Source: Rhodohalobacter sulfatireducens (GTDB lineage Bacteria > Bacteroidota > Rhodothermia > Balneolales > Balneolaceae). From it: a DNA stretch of 54,411 bases. A model generated the notes under the pieces. It made no database searches. It saw only the letters and a list, made by a program, of their open reading frames with translations, and had not been told where the DNA came from. A program made the translations under genes and the position numbers. Positions 23,917 through 32,998 of this stretch are shown here, in pieces; position 1 is the stretch's first letter, and each line of letters begins with the position of its first letter. The DNA lies in the NCBI RefSeq assembly GCF_022012475.1, contig NZ_JAKLWS010000030.1, positions 1-54,411 on the forward strand, in the 5' to 3' direction.

Positions 23917-26592
23917 ATGAGTAAAAAGAGCAAGAAAAAACAGACGCCGTTAATGCGGCAATATTTTGATATAAAGGAGAAACACCCCGGAACCATCTTA
24001 CTTTTTCGGGTCGGAGATTTTTATGAGACATTTTCTGATGATGCCGAACTGATCAGCAAAGAGTTGGGTATTACTCTCACAAAACGAAATAATGGGGGAG
24101 ACCAAACGCCCCTTGCTGGTTTTCCATATCATTCGCTGGATACGTATCTGCCCAAGCTGGTAAAGCGTGGATACCGGGTGGCCATCTGTGAGCAGACCGA
24201 AGATCCGGACTCAGCAAAAAAGGCTGGCCGGAAAGTTGTTCAGCGGGAAGTCACGGAGATTACCACACCGGGGGTAACGATGTCCGAAAAACTCCTGGAT
24301 CACAAAAGAAATAATTTCATCGCTTCTATCCACTGGGCAGGCGGAACTGCAGGGATCGCTTTTTCGGATATTTCAACAGGTGAGTTTGCTTTGAGCCAGG
24401 TTTCAAAAGGAGAACTGGATTCGATGCTGCAATCCATACAACCTTCCGAGGTTCTTCTTCAAAAAAAATATAAAAATAAACTCCCGGATGAAGTTGCCCG
24501 GTACAATATCACTTACATAGAAGATTGGGTGTACCAGGGTGATTACGGTTACAATTTGCTGACCGACCATTTCAGTACGCATTCTCTTAAGGGATTTGGA
24601 GTTGAGGAGTTGGAGATTGCACATCAGGCAGCCGGTTCACTGCTTCACTACATGCAGGAAACTCAAAAATCATCCCTGGGTCATCTTCGCCGACTCTATG
24701 CATATGAGAATACCGATTATATGGCTCTGGATTCCTCAACAAAACGAAACCTGGAGTTGACCACTGCCATGCAGGAGGGCGGTACTGATGGCACGCTTGT
24801 GTCTATTTTGGACGATACGGTAACTGCCATGGGCGGACGATTGTTGAGAAAGTGGATCATGCGACCTCTGAAGAAAGTAAAACAGATTCAAAAGCGTCTC
24901 GAAGCTGTCGATTGGTTGTACAAAGAGCATGACAGAAGGCATGAACTGCGGGAAGATCTCGGGCAAATCGGTGATCTTGAACGATTGATTAGCCGAATCA
25001 GTGTAGGCAGAACCAATGCCCGAGATTTGAAACAGCTACAACTTTCACTGGCACAAATTCCACGGGTTAAGACTCAAATTGCACAATCTGATAATGAGCT
25101 TTTGGATTCTGTTAATGATCGATTGAAGTTGATGGTGGACGTTCAGGAGAGAATTGAACGGGCTCTTGTGGAAGATCCCCCGGCCAGTATTAGAGACGGA
25201 GGAATTTTTGCCGACGGCTTTGATGAAGACCTGGATGAGCTTCGGGATATCGCAAGAAACGGTAAAGATTATATCGCGAAGATTAAGAACGACCTGGCGA
25301 AGGAGACTGGGATTTCTTCTCTGAAGATTGGCTATAACAAGGTTTTTGGGTATTACATAGAAGTTACAAATACTCATAAAGATAAAGTGCCGGAGCATTT
25401 TATTCGAAAGCAGACCCTGGTCAACTCCGAAAGATATATTACACCAGAGTTGAAAGAGGTGGAGGAGAAAGTCCTCTCATCCGAGGAAAAAAGTAAAACG
25501 CTGGAAGGTGAGCTGTTTGAAGAATTGAGATTGTATGTGGCTGAGTTTGCAGATGACATTCAACAAATAGCCGCTGCTCTAGCACAACTTGATTGCCTGC
25601 AGTGTTTTGCCGAGGTCTCCTTTAGAAACAACTATGTTCGGCCTGAAGTGAATGACAAGGATGTTGTGGATGTGAAAAAAGGCCGCCACCCGGTAGTTGA
25701 AAAAACACTTCCGGCCGGTGAGCCTTTCATTCCCAATGATATCTATCTTGATAATTCCGAATATCAAATTTTGATGATTACCGGTCCGAACATGGCAGGA
25801 AAGAGTATCATTTTGCGTCAAACGGGGCTTCTTGTGCTGATGGCCCAGCTGGGATGTTTTGTCCCGGCAAAGGAAGCGACCATCGGTTTAGTGGATAAGA
25901 TCTTTACACGAGTTGGGGCATCCGATAACCTTGCCGCCGGGGAAAGTACGTTTTTAGTTGAGATGAATGAGGCGGCTAATATACTCAACAATGCCACGCC
26001 AAAATCACTTATTTTGCTGGATGAAGTTGGACGCGGAACGAGTACGTTTGATGGCTTGAGTATAGCCTGGGCACTTTCAGAATATCTTCATAACAAACCG
26101 GAAGTTGCAGCAAAAACACTGTTTGCCACGCACTATCACGAGTTGAATGAGCTGGAAAGCCGGTACGAACGGATTAAAAATTTCAACATTAAAGTCAAAG
26201 AGCATGATGGAAAAGTGATCTTCATGCGGAAGTTGGTCAGGGGAGGAACCGATCACAGTTACGGTATTCAAGTAGCAAATATGGCTGGTTTGCCGCAAGT
26301 TGTAATTGAACGGGCAAAAGAGATTTTATCAAACCTGGAGAGCCATTCGTTGGATGTGAGTCATGACGGAAACGGAGCTATCAAAAAAACTGCAGCGAAG
26401 AAACAGGCTGCCAAGAAGACAACTCAAGAAGTTCAAAACCAGGAGCAAATTCCACAAATGACTCTTTTTGATACTCATGTGGATCCAAGAATAGAAACGG
26501 TTATGGATAAACTTGAAGCAAGTGATCCTGAAAGAATGACCCCGATAGAGGCCCTTATATTACTCAGTGAACTGAAAAAGATTGTGAAATAA
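23917..26592 (+). CDS. mutS: DNA mismatch repair protein MutS
   Basis: The mismatch-recognition ATPase, 891 residues, full length. The N-terminal mismatch-binding domain starts TPLMRQYFDIKEKHPGTILL with the DNA-contacting FRVGDFYETF (Phe-x-Glu motif). The ATPase carries Walker A TGPNMAGKS at 622-630, ANLAAGESTFLVEM-type signature (DNLAAGESTFLVEMNEAANI), Walker B SLILLDEVGRGTSTFDG and the ATHYHEL switch. A lysine/alanine-rich linker (AIKKTAAKKQAAKKT) precedes the C-terminal dimerisation segment MTLFDTHVDPRIETVMDKLE. It stands alone in its own unit, with a 109-base gap upstream. Confidence 0.97.
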   Translation: MSKKSKKKQTPLMRQYFDIKEKHPGTILLFRVGDFYETFSDDAELISKELGITLTKRNNGGDQTPLAGFPYHSLDTYLPKLVKRGYRVAICEQTEDPDSAKKAGRKVVQREVTEITTPGVTMSEKLLDHKRNNFIASIHWAGGTAGIAFSDISTGEFALSQVSKGELDSMLQSIQPSEVLLQKKYKNKLPDEVARYNITYIEDWVYQGDYGYNLLTDHFSTHSLKGFGVEELEIAHQAAGSLLHYMQETQKSSLGHLRRLYAYENTDYMALDSSTKRNLELTTAMQEGGTDGTLVSILDDTVTAMGGRLLRKWIMRPLKKVKQIQKRLEAVDWLYKEHDRRHELREDLGQIGDLERLISRISVGRTNARDLKQLQLSLAQIPRVKTQIAQSDNELLDSVNDRLKLMVDVQERIERALVEDPPASIRDGGIFADGFDEDLDELRDIARNGKDYIAKIKNDLAKETGISSLKIGYNKVFGYYIEVTNTHKDKVPEHFIRKQTLVNSERYITPELKEVEEKVLSSEEKSKTLEGELFEELRLYVAEFADDIQQIAAALAQLDCLQCFAEVSFRNNYVRPEVNDKDVVDVKKGRHPVVEKTLPAGEPFIPNDIYLDNSEYQILMITGPNMAGKSIILRQTGLLVLMAQLGCFVPAKEATIGLVDKIFTRVGASDNLAAGESTFLVEMNEAANILNNATPKSLILLDEVGRGTSTFDGLSIAWALSEYLHNKPEVAAKTLFATHYHELNELESRYERIKNFNIKVKEHDGKVIFMRKLVRGGTDHSYGIQVANMAGLPQVVIERAKEILSNLESHSLDVSHDGNGAIKKTAAKKQAAKKTTQEVQNQEQIPQMTLFDTHVDPRIETVMDKLEASDPERMTPIEALILLSELKKIVK

Positions 26593-26764
26593 GCTTTTTA
26601 TCAAAATTGTTAATTCTTACTTCTTACATTTTTTGATGATATCTTGATTGATGGTATAGTTTTTCTTCTGTATTCTAATTGTATGATGGGTGAAAAAATT
26701 TAAGGATGCGGAAGGTAATAATTCACCAATCAGCCAAAACAACAGATAACTAAATAAAATAAAT

Positions 26765-27640
26765 ATGGACTTTTCACGTCGTTCTTTTCTAAAAAAATCC
26801 GGACTTCTTGCCGGCGGGGCCGCTTTAACCAGTTTGTCTTTTTTACAGTCTTGTGCTTCATCAGATTCAGAAGAAAATTCAGAAGTCACAAATCCATTTG
26901 GTATACAGCTTTATACATTAAGAGATATCATTGGAGAAGATCCGCGAGGCGTAATTTCGAGTCTTGCCGAATTCGGGTATCAACAAATTGAAAGTTACGA
27001 AGGCTCGATGGGAATTTTTTGGGGAATGAGCAATACCGAATTCAAACAGTTCCTGGATGATCAAGGTTTGAGCATGGTTTCCACTCATGCCAATGTATTC
27101 GAAAACTTCGAAGAAAAAGTAAATCAACTTGCTGAAATTGGAGTGCCTTACATTACCTGTCCTTACGTGGGTCCCCAAGAGTCAATTGATGATTTCTATC
27201 AACTGGCGGAACAGTTCAATGAACTGGGAGAGATCGCGAACAATGCAGGAATCAATTTTGCATATCACAATCATGCTTACTCTTTTGAAGAGCTGGATGG
27301 CGAGATTCCACAAGTCGTAATGATGGATAACACAGATCCTGAACTGGTTGATTATCAAATGGATATCTATTGGGTAGTTGCAGCCGGCGAGGATCCTGCA
27401 GAATGGTTTAGAAGATATAATGGTCGATTTACCAGTGGCCATGTCAAAGATTACTCCGGCGGAGAAGAACCTGAGTCTGTAGTTGTTGGAACAGGTACGA
27501 TTGATTATCCACCACTACTAAACGTTGCTGAGATGAATGGCATGGAATACTTCATTATTGAGCAGGAGGCATATACAGATACGACACCTCTGGATGCAGC
27601 CCGTGCAAATGCTGAATACATGAAAAATCTGAGCATTTAA
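26765..27640 (+). CDS. exported sugar phosphate isomerase/epimerase (TIM barrel), Tat lipoprotein
   Basis: A 291-residue protein with both a Tat motif (SRRSFLKKSGLLAGG) and a lipobox (SFLQSC), so it is predicted to be a folded, lipid-anchored periplasmic enzyme. The body is an AP-endonuclease-2/xylose isomerase-like TIM barrel: FGIQLYTLRDIIGEDPRGVI, GYQQIESYEGSM, STHANVFENFEEK, then INFAYHNHAYSFEEL, VDYQMDIYWVVAAGEDP, TSGHVKDYSGG and EYFIIEQEAYTDTTPLDAAR. Histidines and acidic residues in those stretches match the metal site of the family. In Bacteroidota such genes accompany Gfo/Idh and DUF1080 proteins in keto-sugar metabolism. Here it stands 7 kb from that cluster, so participation is an inference. 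It starts 172 bases after mutS. Confidence 0.85.
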   Translation: MDFSRRSFLKKSGLLAGGAALTSLSFLQSCASSDSEENSEVTNPFGIQLYTLRDIIGEDPRGVISSLAEFGYQQIESYEGSMGIFWGMSNTEFKQFLDDQGLSMVSTHANVFENFEEKVNQLAEIGVPYITCPYVGPQESIDDFYQLAEQFNELGEIANNAGINFAYHNHAYSFEELDGEIPQVVMMDNTDPELVDYQMDIYWVVAAGEDPAEWFRRYNGRFTSGHVKDYSGGEEPESVVVGTGTIDYPPLLNVAEMNGMEYFIIEQEAYTDTTPLDAARANAEYMKNLSI

Positions 27641-27680
27641 ATTGACTAAACATTTCTTTGAATAAAATTGATTCCGGTTT

Positions 27681-28712
27681 ATGAAAGCAATGCTGTTAAA
27701 TAGTGTTGAAGACTTAAGCCGGAATCATTCTCCATTAGAATTGACTGATATCGAAAAGCCAAAACCGGCAAAGGGAGAACTGCTTATCAGAGTGTCGGTT
27801 TGTGGAGTTTGCCATACCGAATTGGATGAAATTGAAGGCAGAACTCCGCCCGAATCTTATCCTGTAGTTCCGGGCCACCAGGTGGTTGGAATTGTTGATG
27901 AACTTGGAGGGGGTGTTGATCAGTTTCATGTGGGCGACCGATTAGGAGTTGCCTGGATCTACTCTGCTTGTGGGAAATGCTATCACTGTAAAGAAGGGGA
28001 AGAAAACTTATGCGAGGAATTTACGGCAACCGGCCGTGATAAAAATGGTGGGTATGCCGAGTACATAACTGTTCCTGCCGATTTTTCTTTCGCAATTCCC
28101 GATGAACTGAATGATGATGAGACGGCTCCGCTTCTGTGTGCCGGTGCGATTGGTTACAGGTCTCTTTCGCTGACAAATATTTCTGATGGAAAAAGGCTCG
28201 GCCTTACCGGATTTGGCGCTTCAGGTCATCTGGTCTTAAGAATGGCAGAATATCTATACCCAAATACTGATGTTTATGTGTTTGCTAGAAATCCCAATGA
28301 GCGTGAATTTGCACTGGAACTTGGTGCCGTTTGGGCCGGTGACACGGAGGATACAGCACCTGAACCACTTCATGCGATTATAGATACAACTCCTGCCTGG
28401 AAGCCGGATGTGGAGGCGCTAAGAAACCTGGCTCCGGGTGGAAGATTAGTGATCAATGCAATTCGTAAACAGGATTCTGATATCGATTATCTCCAAAAAA
28501 TCGACTACTCTACTCATCTTTGGATGGAAAAGGAGATCAAATCCGTTGCAAATGTTACCCGGAAAGATGTTCAGATGATGCTCAAAATTGCCGCCGAGGC
28601 CGGGATTAGACCCGATGTTCAACTCTTTCCGTTAGAGAAAGCAAACGAGGCTCTGATGGAGATCAAAGAAGGAAACATAAAAGGTGGTAAGGTTTTAAAA
28701 ATTAATGAATGA
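27681..28712 (+). CDS. zinc-dependent alcohol dehydrogenase (MDR family)
   Basis: A 343-residue medium-chain dehydrogenase. The catalytic zinc site is formed by Cys44 (CGVCHTEL), His66 (PGHQVVG) and probably Cys153 (LLCAGAIGY); the usual GHE glutamate is Gln67. Structural zinc cysteines are Cys97, Cys100, Cys103 and Cys111 (SACGKCYHC, NLC). The nucleotide-binding segment LGLTGFGASGHLVLRMAEYL follows. The protein resembles AdhP/zinc-binding alcohol dehydrogenases that oxidise primary alcohols with NAD. It lies 40 bases behind the TIM-barrel gene on the same strand, so the two may be co-transcribed. The substrate cannot be read from the sequence. Confidence 0.92.
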   Translation: MKAMLLNSVEDLSRNHSPLELTDIEKPKPAKGELLIRVSVCGVCHTELDEIEGRTPPESYPVVPGHQVVGIVDELGGGVDQFHVGDRLGVAWIYSACGKCYHCKEGEENLCEEFTATGRDKNGGYAEYITVPADFSFAIPDELNDDETAPLLCAGAIGYRSLSLTNISDGKRLGLTGFGASGHLVLRMAEYLYPNTDVYVFARNPNEREFALELGAVWAGDTEDTAPEPLHAIIDTTPAWKPDVEALRNLAPGGRLVINAIRKQDSDIDYLQKIDYSTHLWMEKEIKSVANVTRKDVQMMLKIAAEAGIRPDVQLFPLEKANEALMEIKEGNIKGGKVLKINE

Positions 28713-28737
28713 AAGACATTGTATTTTTCTTGCCCTT

Positions 28738-28768
28738 AAAAAGTATAAAGTCAAGCTTTTTACTTTTT
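28738..28768 (+). terminator. AT-rich hairpin after alcohol dehydrogenase
   Basis: AAAAAGTA (28738-28745) pairs with TACTTTTT (28761-28768), extended inward by AAAG/CTTT around a TCAAG loop. The right arm ends in a T-run. It is AT-rich but placed 25 bases after the stop codon, so it is a plausible terminator. Confidence 0.5.
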
Positions 28769-28834
28769 CTGATTTCAACATGTCGGCTTGGTTCAAAAAA
28801 ATGCAATTTCTAACTGTAACTTGAATCCTGATAC

Positions 28835-29728
28835 TTGCAACATTCCGCCAAACATATCGCAGACCGCATCCGGTTGATGATTACCACCAAGCAGTTCCAG
28901 GTGGGAGAGATGTTGCCGTCTACCCGTGAATTGGGAAAGCAGTTAGGAGCCAGTTTTCATACCGTGCGAAAAGCCTATCAGCAACTGGCTGATGAAGGAT
29001 TGATTGAAAGTGAACAGGGACGAGGTTTTTTGGTCAGGCAACAAAGTACAACTCTTGATAAATCCGAACGACTTGAGTTGGCTGCTGAGAAGTTTCAGAT
29101 GCTTCTCGAAGAGTTGATAGGATACGGGTTGGATGAATCGGAGGTGGAGGCCATTTTTGAAGAGCAGATCAGTTTCATGGAGTGGCCGGACCGCATTCAA
29201 AGCATTGCCACTGTTGGTGAAACGATTGAACTTGCCAAGTTGCTTTCCGATTCGATCAAAAATCAGATAGGAGTAAAAAGCTCTGTCATCAAATCGGCTG
29301 ACTACGATGATTTAGTTCGATATGATGCCCTTTTTGTACCGATCTACTTAGTCAATGAATTTAGAAATCTGAGTGATGCAATTCGCCTGCTGCCTGTTGT
29401 CTTTCATTACGATGCGGACGTTTTACTCTCTATCATCGACCGGTCCGGCATAGAAGCTATTGGGTTAGTTACAGCAGAAGAAGACAGTATCCCTAAAATT
29501 ATTGACGAGCTCAAAACACTCATCAAGTTTGAAGGAGCATTTGTTGCAGGTGCTACTTACGGAAAATCATTGCCGTTATTTGTTAGAAATACAGATTTAA
29601 TTGTCTACACCCCTGCCAGCGCAAGATTGGTAGAAGCCAAAATTCCAGAAAAGAGCCGGATCAAATTGGAGTATATCATCTCAGAAAAAAGTGCAGAAAT
29701 GATTCGGGCCGAGTTGTGGGATCAATGA
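28835..29728 (+). CDS. GntR-family regulator with unrecognised C-terminal domain
   Basis: The N-terminus is a clear GntR winged helix: HIADRIRLMITTKQFQVGEM, LPSTRELGKQLGASFHTVRK, then LADEGLIESEQGRGFLV (residues 5-68). A short helical linker follows. The remaining 200 residues do not resemble UTRA, FCD or an aminotransferase domain. They hold alternating beta and helix segments (DALFVPIYLVNEF, GIEAIGLVTAEEDSIPKII, GAFVAGATYGKSLPLFV) that look like a small two-lobed sensor. The only start possible before the helix-turn-helix is TTG at 28835, since a stop lies two codons upstream. Target and ligand are unknown. It is followed by a short terminator and precedes the helicase gene by 245 bases of repeat. 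Confidence 0.8.
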   Translation: MQHSAKHIADRIRLMITTKQFQVGEMLPSTRELGKQLGASFHTVRKAYQQLADEGLIESEQGRGFLVRQQSTTLDKSERLELAAEKFQMLLEELIGYGLDESEVEAIFEEQISFMEWPDRIQSIATVGETIELAKLLSDSIKNQIGVKSSVIKSADYDDLVRYDALFVPIYLVNEFRNLSDAIRLLPVVFHYDADVLLSIIDRSGIEAIGLVTAEEDSIPKIIDELKTLIKFEGAFVAGATYGKSLPLFVRNTDLIVYTPASARLVEAKIPEKSRIKLEYIISEKSAEMIRAELWDQ

Positions 29729-29729
29729 C

Positions 29730-29747
29730 AGACGCAAAGCGTCTTTT
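29730..29747 (+). terminator. short terminator after GntR gene
   Basis: AGACGC-AAA-GCGTCT (29730-29744) followed by TTTT. The stem is 6 bp and begins two bases after the TGA, a compact intrinsic-terminator shape. Confidence 0.5.
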
Positions 29748-29748
29748 G

Positions 29749-29778
29749 TCAGTTGTTTGTAGTTAGTTGTCTGTTGTA
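29749..29778. repeat. inverted partner of the AACTAACTACAAAC repeat
   Basis: The stretch around TTGTTTGTAGTTAGTTGT is the reverse complement of the unit ACAACTAACTACAAACAA that is tandemly repeated at 29810-29880. With that array it could fold into a long AT-rich stem. Confidence 0.55.
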
Positions 29779-29809
29779 ATAGTTCAAAACAAAACACTAA
29801 CGACTAACC

Positions 29810-29880
29810 ACAAACAACAAACAACTAACTACAAACAACAAACAACTAACTACAAACAACAAACAACTAACTACAAACCA
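29810..29880. repeat. three perfect 21-bp tandem repeats
   Basis: The unit starts with ACAAACAACAAACAACTAAC and is 21 bases long. Copies occupy 29810-29830, 29831-29851 and 29852-29872 without mismatch, then a partial copy of about 8 bases. Spacing equals two helical turns. No coding signal; it sits between the GntR and helicase genes. Confidence 0.85.
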
Positions 29881-29973
29881 CACTTTTTTCATTTCATTTG
29901 CCTTGCAAGCTGAGTACCTTTCCATTCGAAATCACACTTAAGACTTTTCAACTTTGCCTTTTCACCACACACA

Positions 29974-31893
29974 ATGAATATTGAGGAACTGATTCGTCAA
30001 GCGAAGTCGGCTCTGGAATCGGAGATCGAAACGGTTCGCGAAAAGCCATCAACAGAGATTCTATTTAGTGGGGAGCTTGTAAATAGTGGAGTCGGTGAAA
30101 CTGCAGATTATAGTTTTGAATGTCATCAACCCTCCATTCGATTTGCAGAGGAGATTAAAGCCACAATCAAAGACGAAGTCTGGATGGTGCATCCGGTATC
30201 CTTTGAAGATAAAACAGTTGTTCTGAGATTTCCTGAAAAGGTCGGCTTATCTATTGATAAAGTGGACCTGGAGTGGGAGAACGATTTTGTTCTAAAACGA
30301 ACACTTTCAGAAATAGAAAACCTGTTAGACAGGAAAGAGGAGGCTTCAAAACGGCTGGAGAGATTGTTTAATCCGGAAGAGGAGGTGATACCTTCCAATG
30401 GGGAAATCATACAGGATGAGAAGAGAAACGAGGCTCAATCCGATGCCATTCAAAAGGCGATGAAGTGCAGGTCGTTGTTTATCTGGGGACCGCCCGGAAC
30501 CGGGAAAACAGATACGCTGGGATATATCATTGCGAACTACCTGGCCCAGGGGAAGAAAGTACTGTTTGCGTCAAATACCAATCGCGCTGTGGACGTGGGA
30601 CTATTAAGTTCTCTTCATGCGTTAGATGAGATCGAAATTGATATCAATCCAAATAAAATTACTCGATTTGGAGATGCGGTTTTGGATCACGATACACTCG
30701 ATTCTTACCAGTTTTCTGTTCAAATTGAAAAAGCGATTCAGAATCGAAAAGAGGAAGCCGGTGAGTGGGTAGATCTGCTAAGCCGAAGAGAGCAAGCATT
30801 GAAAGCTGTAGAGAAACGTTTTAAGAATGGCAAACAGCCCACACCCAACCAGGAATTGGAGTTGAAGCTGATCGAACAAAAAATGAAGAATGCCGGTGGA
30901 ATCGAAGAGCTTGAGACTAAAATTGAGGAGCTCACACAGGTTAGCGAGAGAAAGGAACTTTGGAGGAAGCAGTTAATTGCTACGACACTGGCGAAAGTTT
31001 GTACCTCTGACTTGTTCCACGATCTCGAATTCGATGCAGTTGTGGTTGATGAGGGCTCGATGGCGAATTTGCCCTATTTAATGGTGCTGGCCTCTCATGC
31101 CAAATGGCATATGGTGGTTGTGGGTGATCCTATGCAGTTACCGCCCATAGCATTGACATCAGATCGAGACTCTCGTGATTTTTTGGAGCAGGATATTTTT
31201 ACGACGGTTTCCGGTGCGGACAGCAGTGAAGATCTGTTCATATGGCATGATGAAAATCCCGAATTTACCTCCTTTTTTGATACACAGTATCGGTTGGAAT
31301 CTTCTCTCGCAGATATCATTAGCACCGTTTTTTATGAAGGCCGTCTAAAAACCGGAAAACTGGAAGAGGCGTCATTGAATTCACTTTCCGGTCGGGCCTT
31401 TCATCTTGTGGATACCTCAAAATACAAGCCGGTATTGGAGCAGAAATCAGGTGAGAGAGGGTTTAAACCGGTGAATATAGTTCATCAAAGTGTGATTGAA
31501 CGGCTCGTCTCAAATATGGAGGGACGGGGAATTTTTATGGAGCAGGTTGGGGTGATTGTCCCATTCCGAAGTGCCGTCTATGATTTGAGAAATCGCCTCT
31601 ATGATGCCGGAATCCGAAATGTGGAAGTGGGGACGATTCACACCTTTCAGGGGAGGGAAAAAGATTACATCATTTTTGATACGGTGATGAGTGGTGAAGA
31701 GCAGAGAGGCAGAACGCGTCACTATTCCGTGAGGCCGTTTGATGAAGAGAAAAACGGCTTAAGTGTTCCGCGCCTTTTAAACGTGGCCTTTTCCCGAAGC
31801 CGAAAAGAGTTGGTTGTAATTGCCGATATGAGTCACATCAACAAAATATACGGAAATAAGTTTTTGGGTAGATTATTGAAAAGGATGGTTTGA
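29974..31893 (+). CDS. standalone Upf1-like superfamily 1 helicase
   Basis: A 639-residue ATP-dependent DNA/RNA helicase of the IGHMBP2/Upf1 type. After a beta-rich N-terminal domain (residues 1-140), motif I is GPPGTGKT at 172-179, motif II VVVDEGSMANLP, motif III VVGDPMQLPP, motif IV around DTQYRLESSLADI, motif V VGTIHTFQGREKDYIIFD and motif VI NVAFSRSRKELVVI. Between motifs Ia and II there is a long charged coiled-coil-like region (about 250-330) typical of a stalk. It has no fused nuclease. Standalone helicases of this group are found beside various genes in Bacteroidota; a role in RNA or DNA metabolism is likely, a defence role possible. Repeats bracket it on both sides. Confidence 0.9.
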   Translation: MNIEELIRQAKSALESEIETVREKPSTEILFSGELVNSGVGETADYSFECHQPSIRFAEEIKATIKDEVWMVHPVSFEDKTVVLRFPEKVGLSIDKVDLEWENDFVLKRTLSEIENLLDRKEEASKRLERLFNPEEEVIPSNGEIIQDEKRNEAQSDAIQKAMKCRSLFIWGPPGTGKTDTLGYIIANYLAQGKKVLFASNTNRAVDVGLLSSLHALDEIEIDINPNKITRFGDAVLDHDTLDSYQFSVQIEKAIQNRKEEAGEWVDLLSRREQALKAVEKRFKNGKQPTPNQELELKLIEQKMKNAGGIEELETKIEELTQVSERKELWRKQLIATTLAKVCTSDLFHDLEFDAVVVDEGSMANLPYLMVLASHAKWHMVVVGDPMQLPPIALTSDRDSRDFLEQDIFTTVSGADSSEDLFIWHDENPEFTSFFDTQYRLESSLADIISTVFYEGRLKTGKLEEASLNSLSGRAFHLVDTSKYKPVLEQKSGERGFKPVNIVHQSVIERLVSNMEGRGIFMEQVGVIVPFRSAVYDLRNRLYDAGIRNVEVGTIHTFQGREKDYIIFDTVMSGEEQRGRTRHYSVRPFDEEKNGLSVPRLLNVAFSRSRKELVVIADMSHINKIYGNKFLGRLLKRMV

Positions 31894-31904
31894 TTTGGAT
31901 ATTG

Positions 31905-31941
31905 TTTGTTGTCCGTTGTCCGTTGTCCGTTGTTAGTTGTC
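31905..31941. repeat. TTGTCCG tandem repeat after helicase
   Basis: Three copies of the 7-base unit TTGTCCG followed by TTGTTAGTTGTC. The last part matches the inverted copy of the array before the helicase (29749), so the gene is flanked by related low-complexity sequence in opposite orientation to the 29810 array. Confidence 0.6.
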
Positions 31942-32065
31942 ATGGTCAGAAACAGGAAAAAGTCATGGTATGTCTGAATGTAGCAAAAACTACATATCAG
32001 TTAGTTATTTGATTGTATCGACTCGTTTTGTTTCAGAGAGTAGACATACCATGTCTCATTGTGTC

Positions 32066-32983
32066 TCAAACCCACTCCCTCGGCTCCTTCAAAACCTCAA
32101 GCAATTTCGCTTCCCGGCTTCCCTTTTCCGGCTTGAAATCATAGTCCCATCGAACTTCAGGCGGAAGGCTCATCAATATAGATTCAATTCGGCCGTTTGT
32201 TTTTAAACCGAAAAGCGTTCCCCGATCATGAATGAGGTTAAATTCAACATATCGCCCGCGACGAATCTCCTGCCAGTATCGTTCTTCTTCGCCATAAGTT
32301 TCATCCTTTCGTCTCTCAACGATCGGCATGTATGAATCCAGGAAAACTTTGCCGGTATCCTCAGCAAAGGCGTGCCAATCATCTAAGCTCCGTTTGTCGT
32401 CTGCACGAAGATAATCGAAAAATAGTCCGCCGATTCCCCTCGCTTCATTTCGGTGTGAGTTGTAGAAATATTCATCGCACTGTTTTTTGAAATCGGGGTA
32501 AAGGTCTTCGCCATGTTTTTCGCAGACATCTTTAAATACTTGATGGAAGTGGCGGGCATCCTCCTCATAAAGATAGTAGGGGGTCAAATCAGCCCCTCCT
32601 CCAAACCAGCCGTCAACCGGATGCATCATCTCCTCGTCATCATACAGTTCGAAATAGCGAAAGTTGGCGTGAACCGTCGGAATCATCGGGCTTTTGGGAT
32701 GAACAACAAGTGAAATTCCACCCGCCCAAAACCAGCCGTCTTCTACATTAAAATGTTTTTTAATGGGTTCAGGAAGCTCGCCGTGAACCGTTGAGATATT
32801 GACACCGCCTTTTTCAAAAACATCGCCTTTTGAAATGACACGGGTTTTACCACCGCCTCCTCCTTCACGATCCCAATCATCTTCCCGAAACGAAGATTTT
32901 CCATCAATCTCTTCGAGTGAAGAGCAGATTTCGTTCTGAAGATTTTGAATGTATGTTGCGAATTCTTTTTTCATGGATGACAT
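32066..32983 (-). CDS. hemF: oxygen-dependent coproporphyrinogen III oxidase
   Basis: Catalyses two oxygen-dependent decarboxylations that turn coproporphyrinogen III into protoporphyrinogen IX. The 305-residue sequence shows the HemF landmarks: EGGGGGKTRVISKGDVFEKG, VSTVHGEL-type ISTVHGELPEP, WFGGGADLTPYYLYEEDARH, then EARGIGGLFFDYL and RYVEFNLIHDRGTLFGLKTN. Its presence indicates aerobic life and the protoporphyrin-dependent haem route. It is the last gene of the haem unit, separated from hemE by about 190 bases of inverted repeats, so it may need its own promoter. Start at ATG 32983; a second in-frame ATG is three codons later. Confidence 0.96.
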   Translation of the reverse strand: MSSMKKEFATYIQNLQNEICSSLEEIDGKSSFREDDWDREGGGGGKTRVISKGDVFEKGGVNISTVHGELPEPIKKHFNVEDGWFWAGGISLVVHPKSPMIPTVHANFRYFELYDDEEMMHPVDGWFGGGADLTPYYLYEEDARHFHQVFKDVCEKHGEDLYPDFKKQCDEYFYNSHRNEARGIGGLFFDYLRADDKRSLDDWHAFAEDTGKVFLDSYMPIVERRKDETYGEEERYWQEIRRGRYVEFNLIHDRGTLFGLKTNGRIESILMSLPPEVRWDYDFKPEKGSREAKLLEVLKEPREWV

Positions 32984-32998
32984 TTTTGAATTGATTTA

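Noticed and set aside
29810-29880. CRISPR array
   Set aside because: The 21-base copies are contiguous with no spacers, and there are no cas genes.
31937-32206. 89-codon plus-strand frame after the helicase
   Set aside because: The second half is antisense to hemF and the first is low-complexity.
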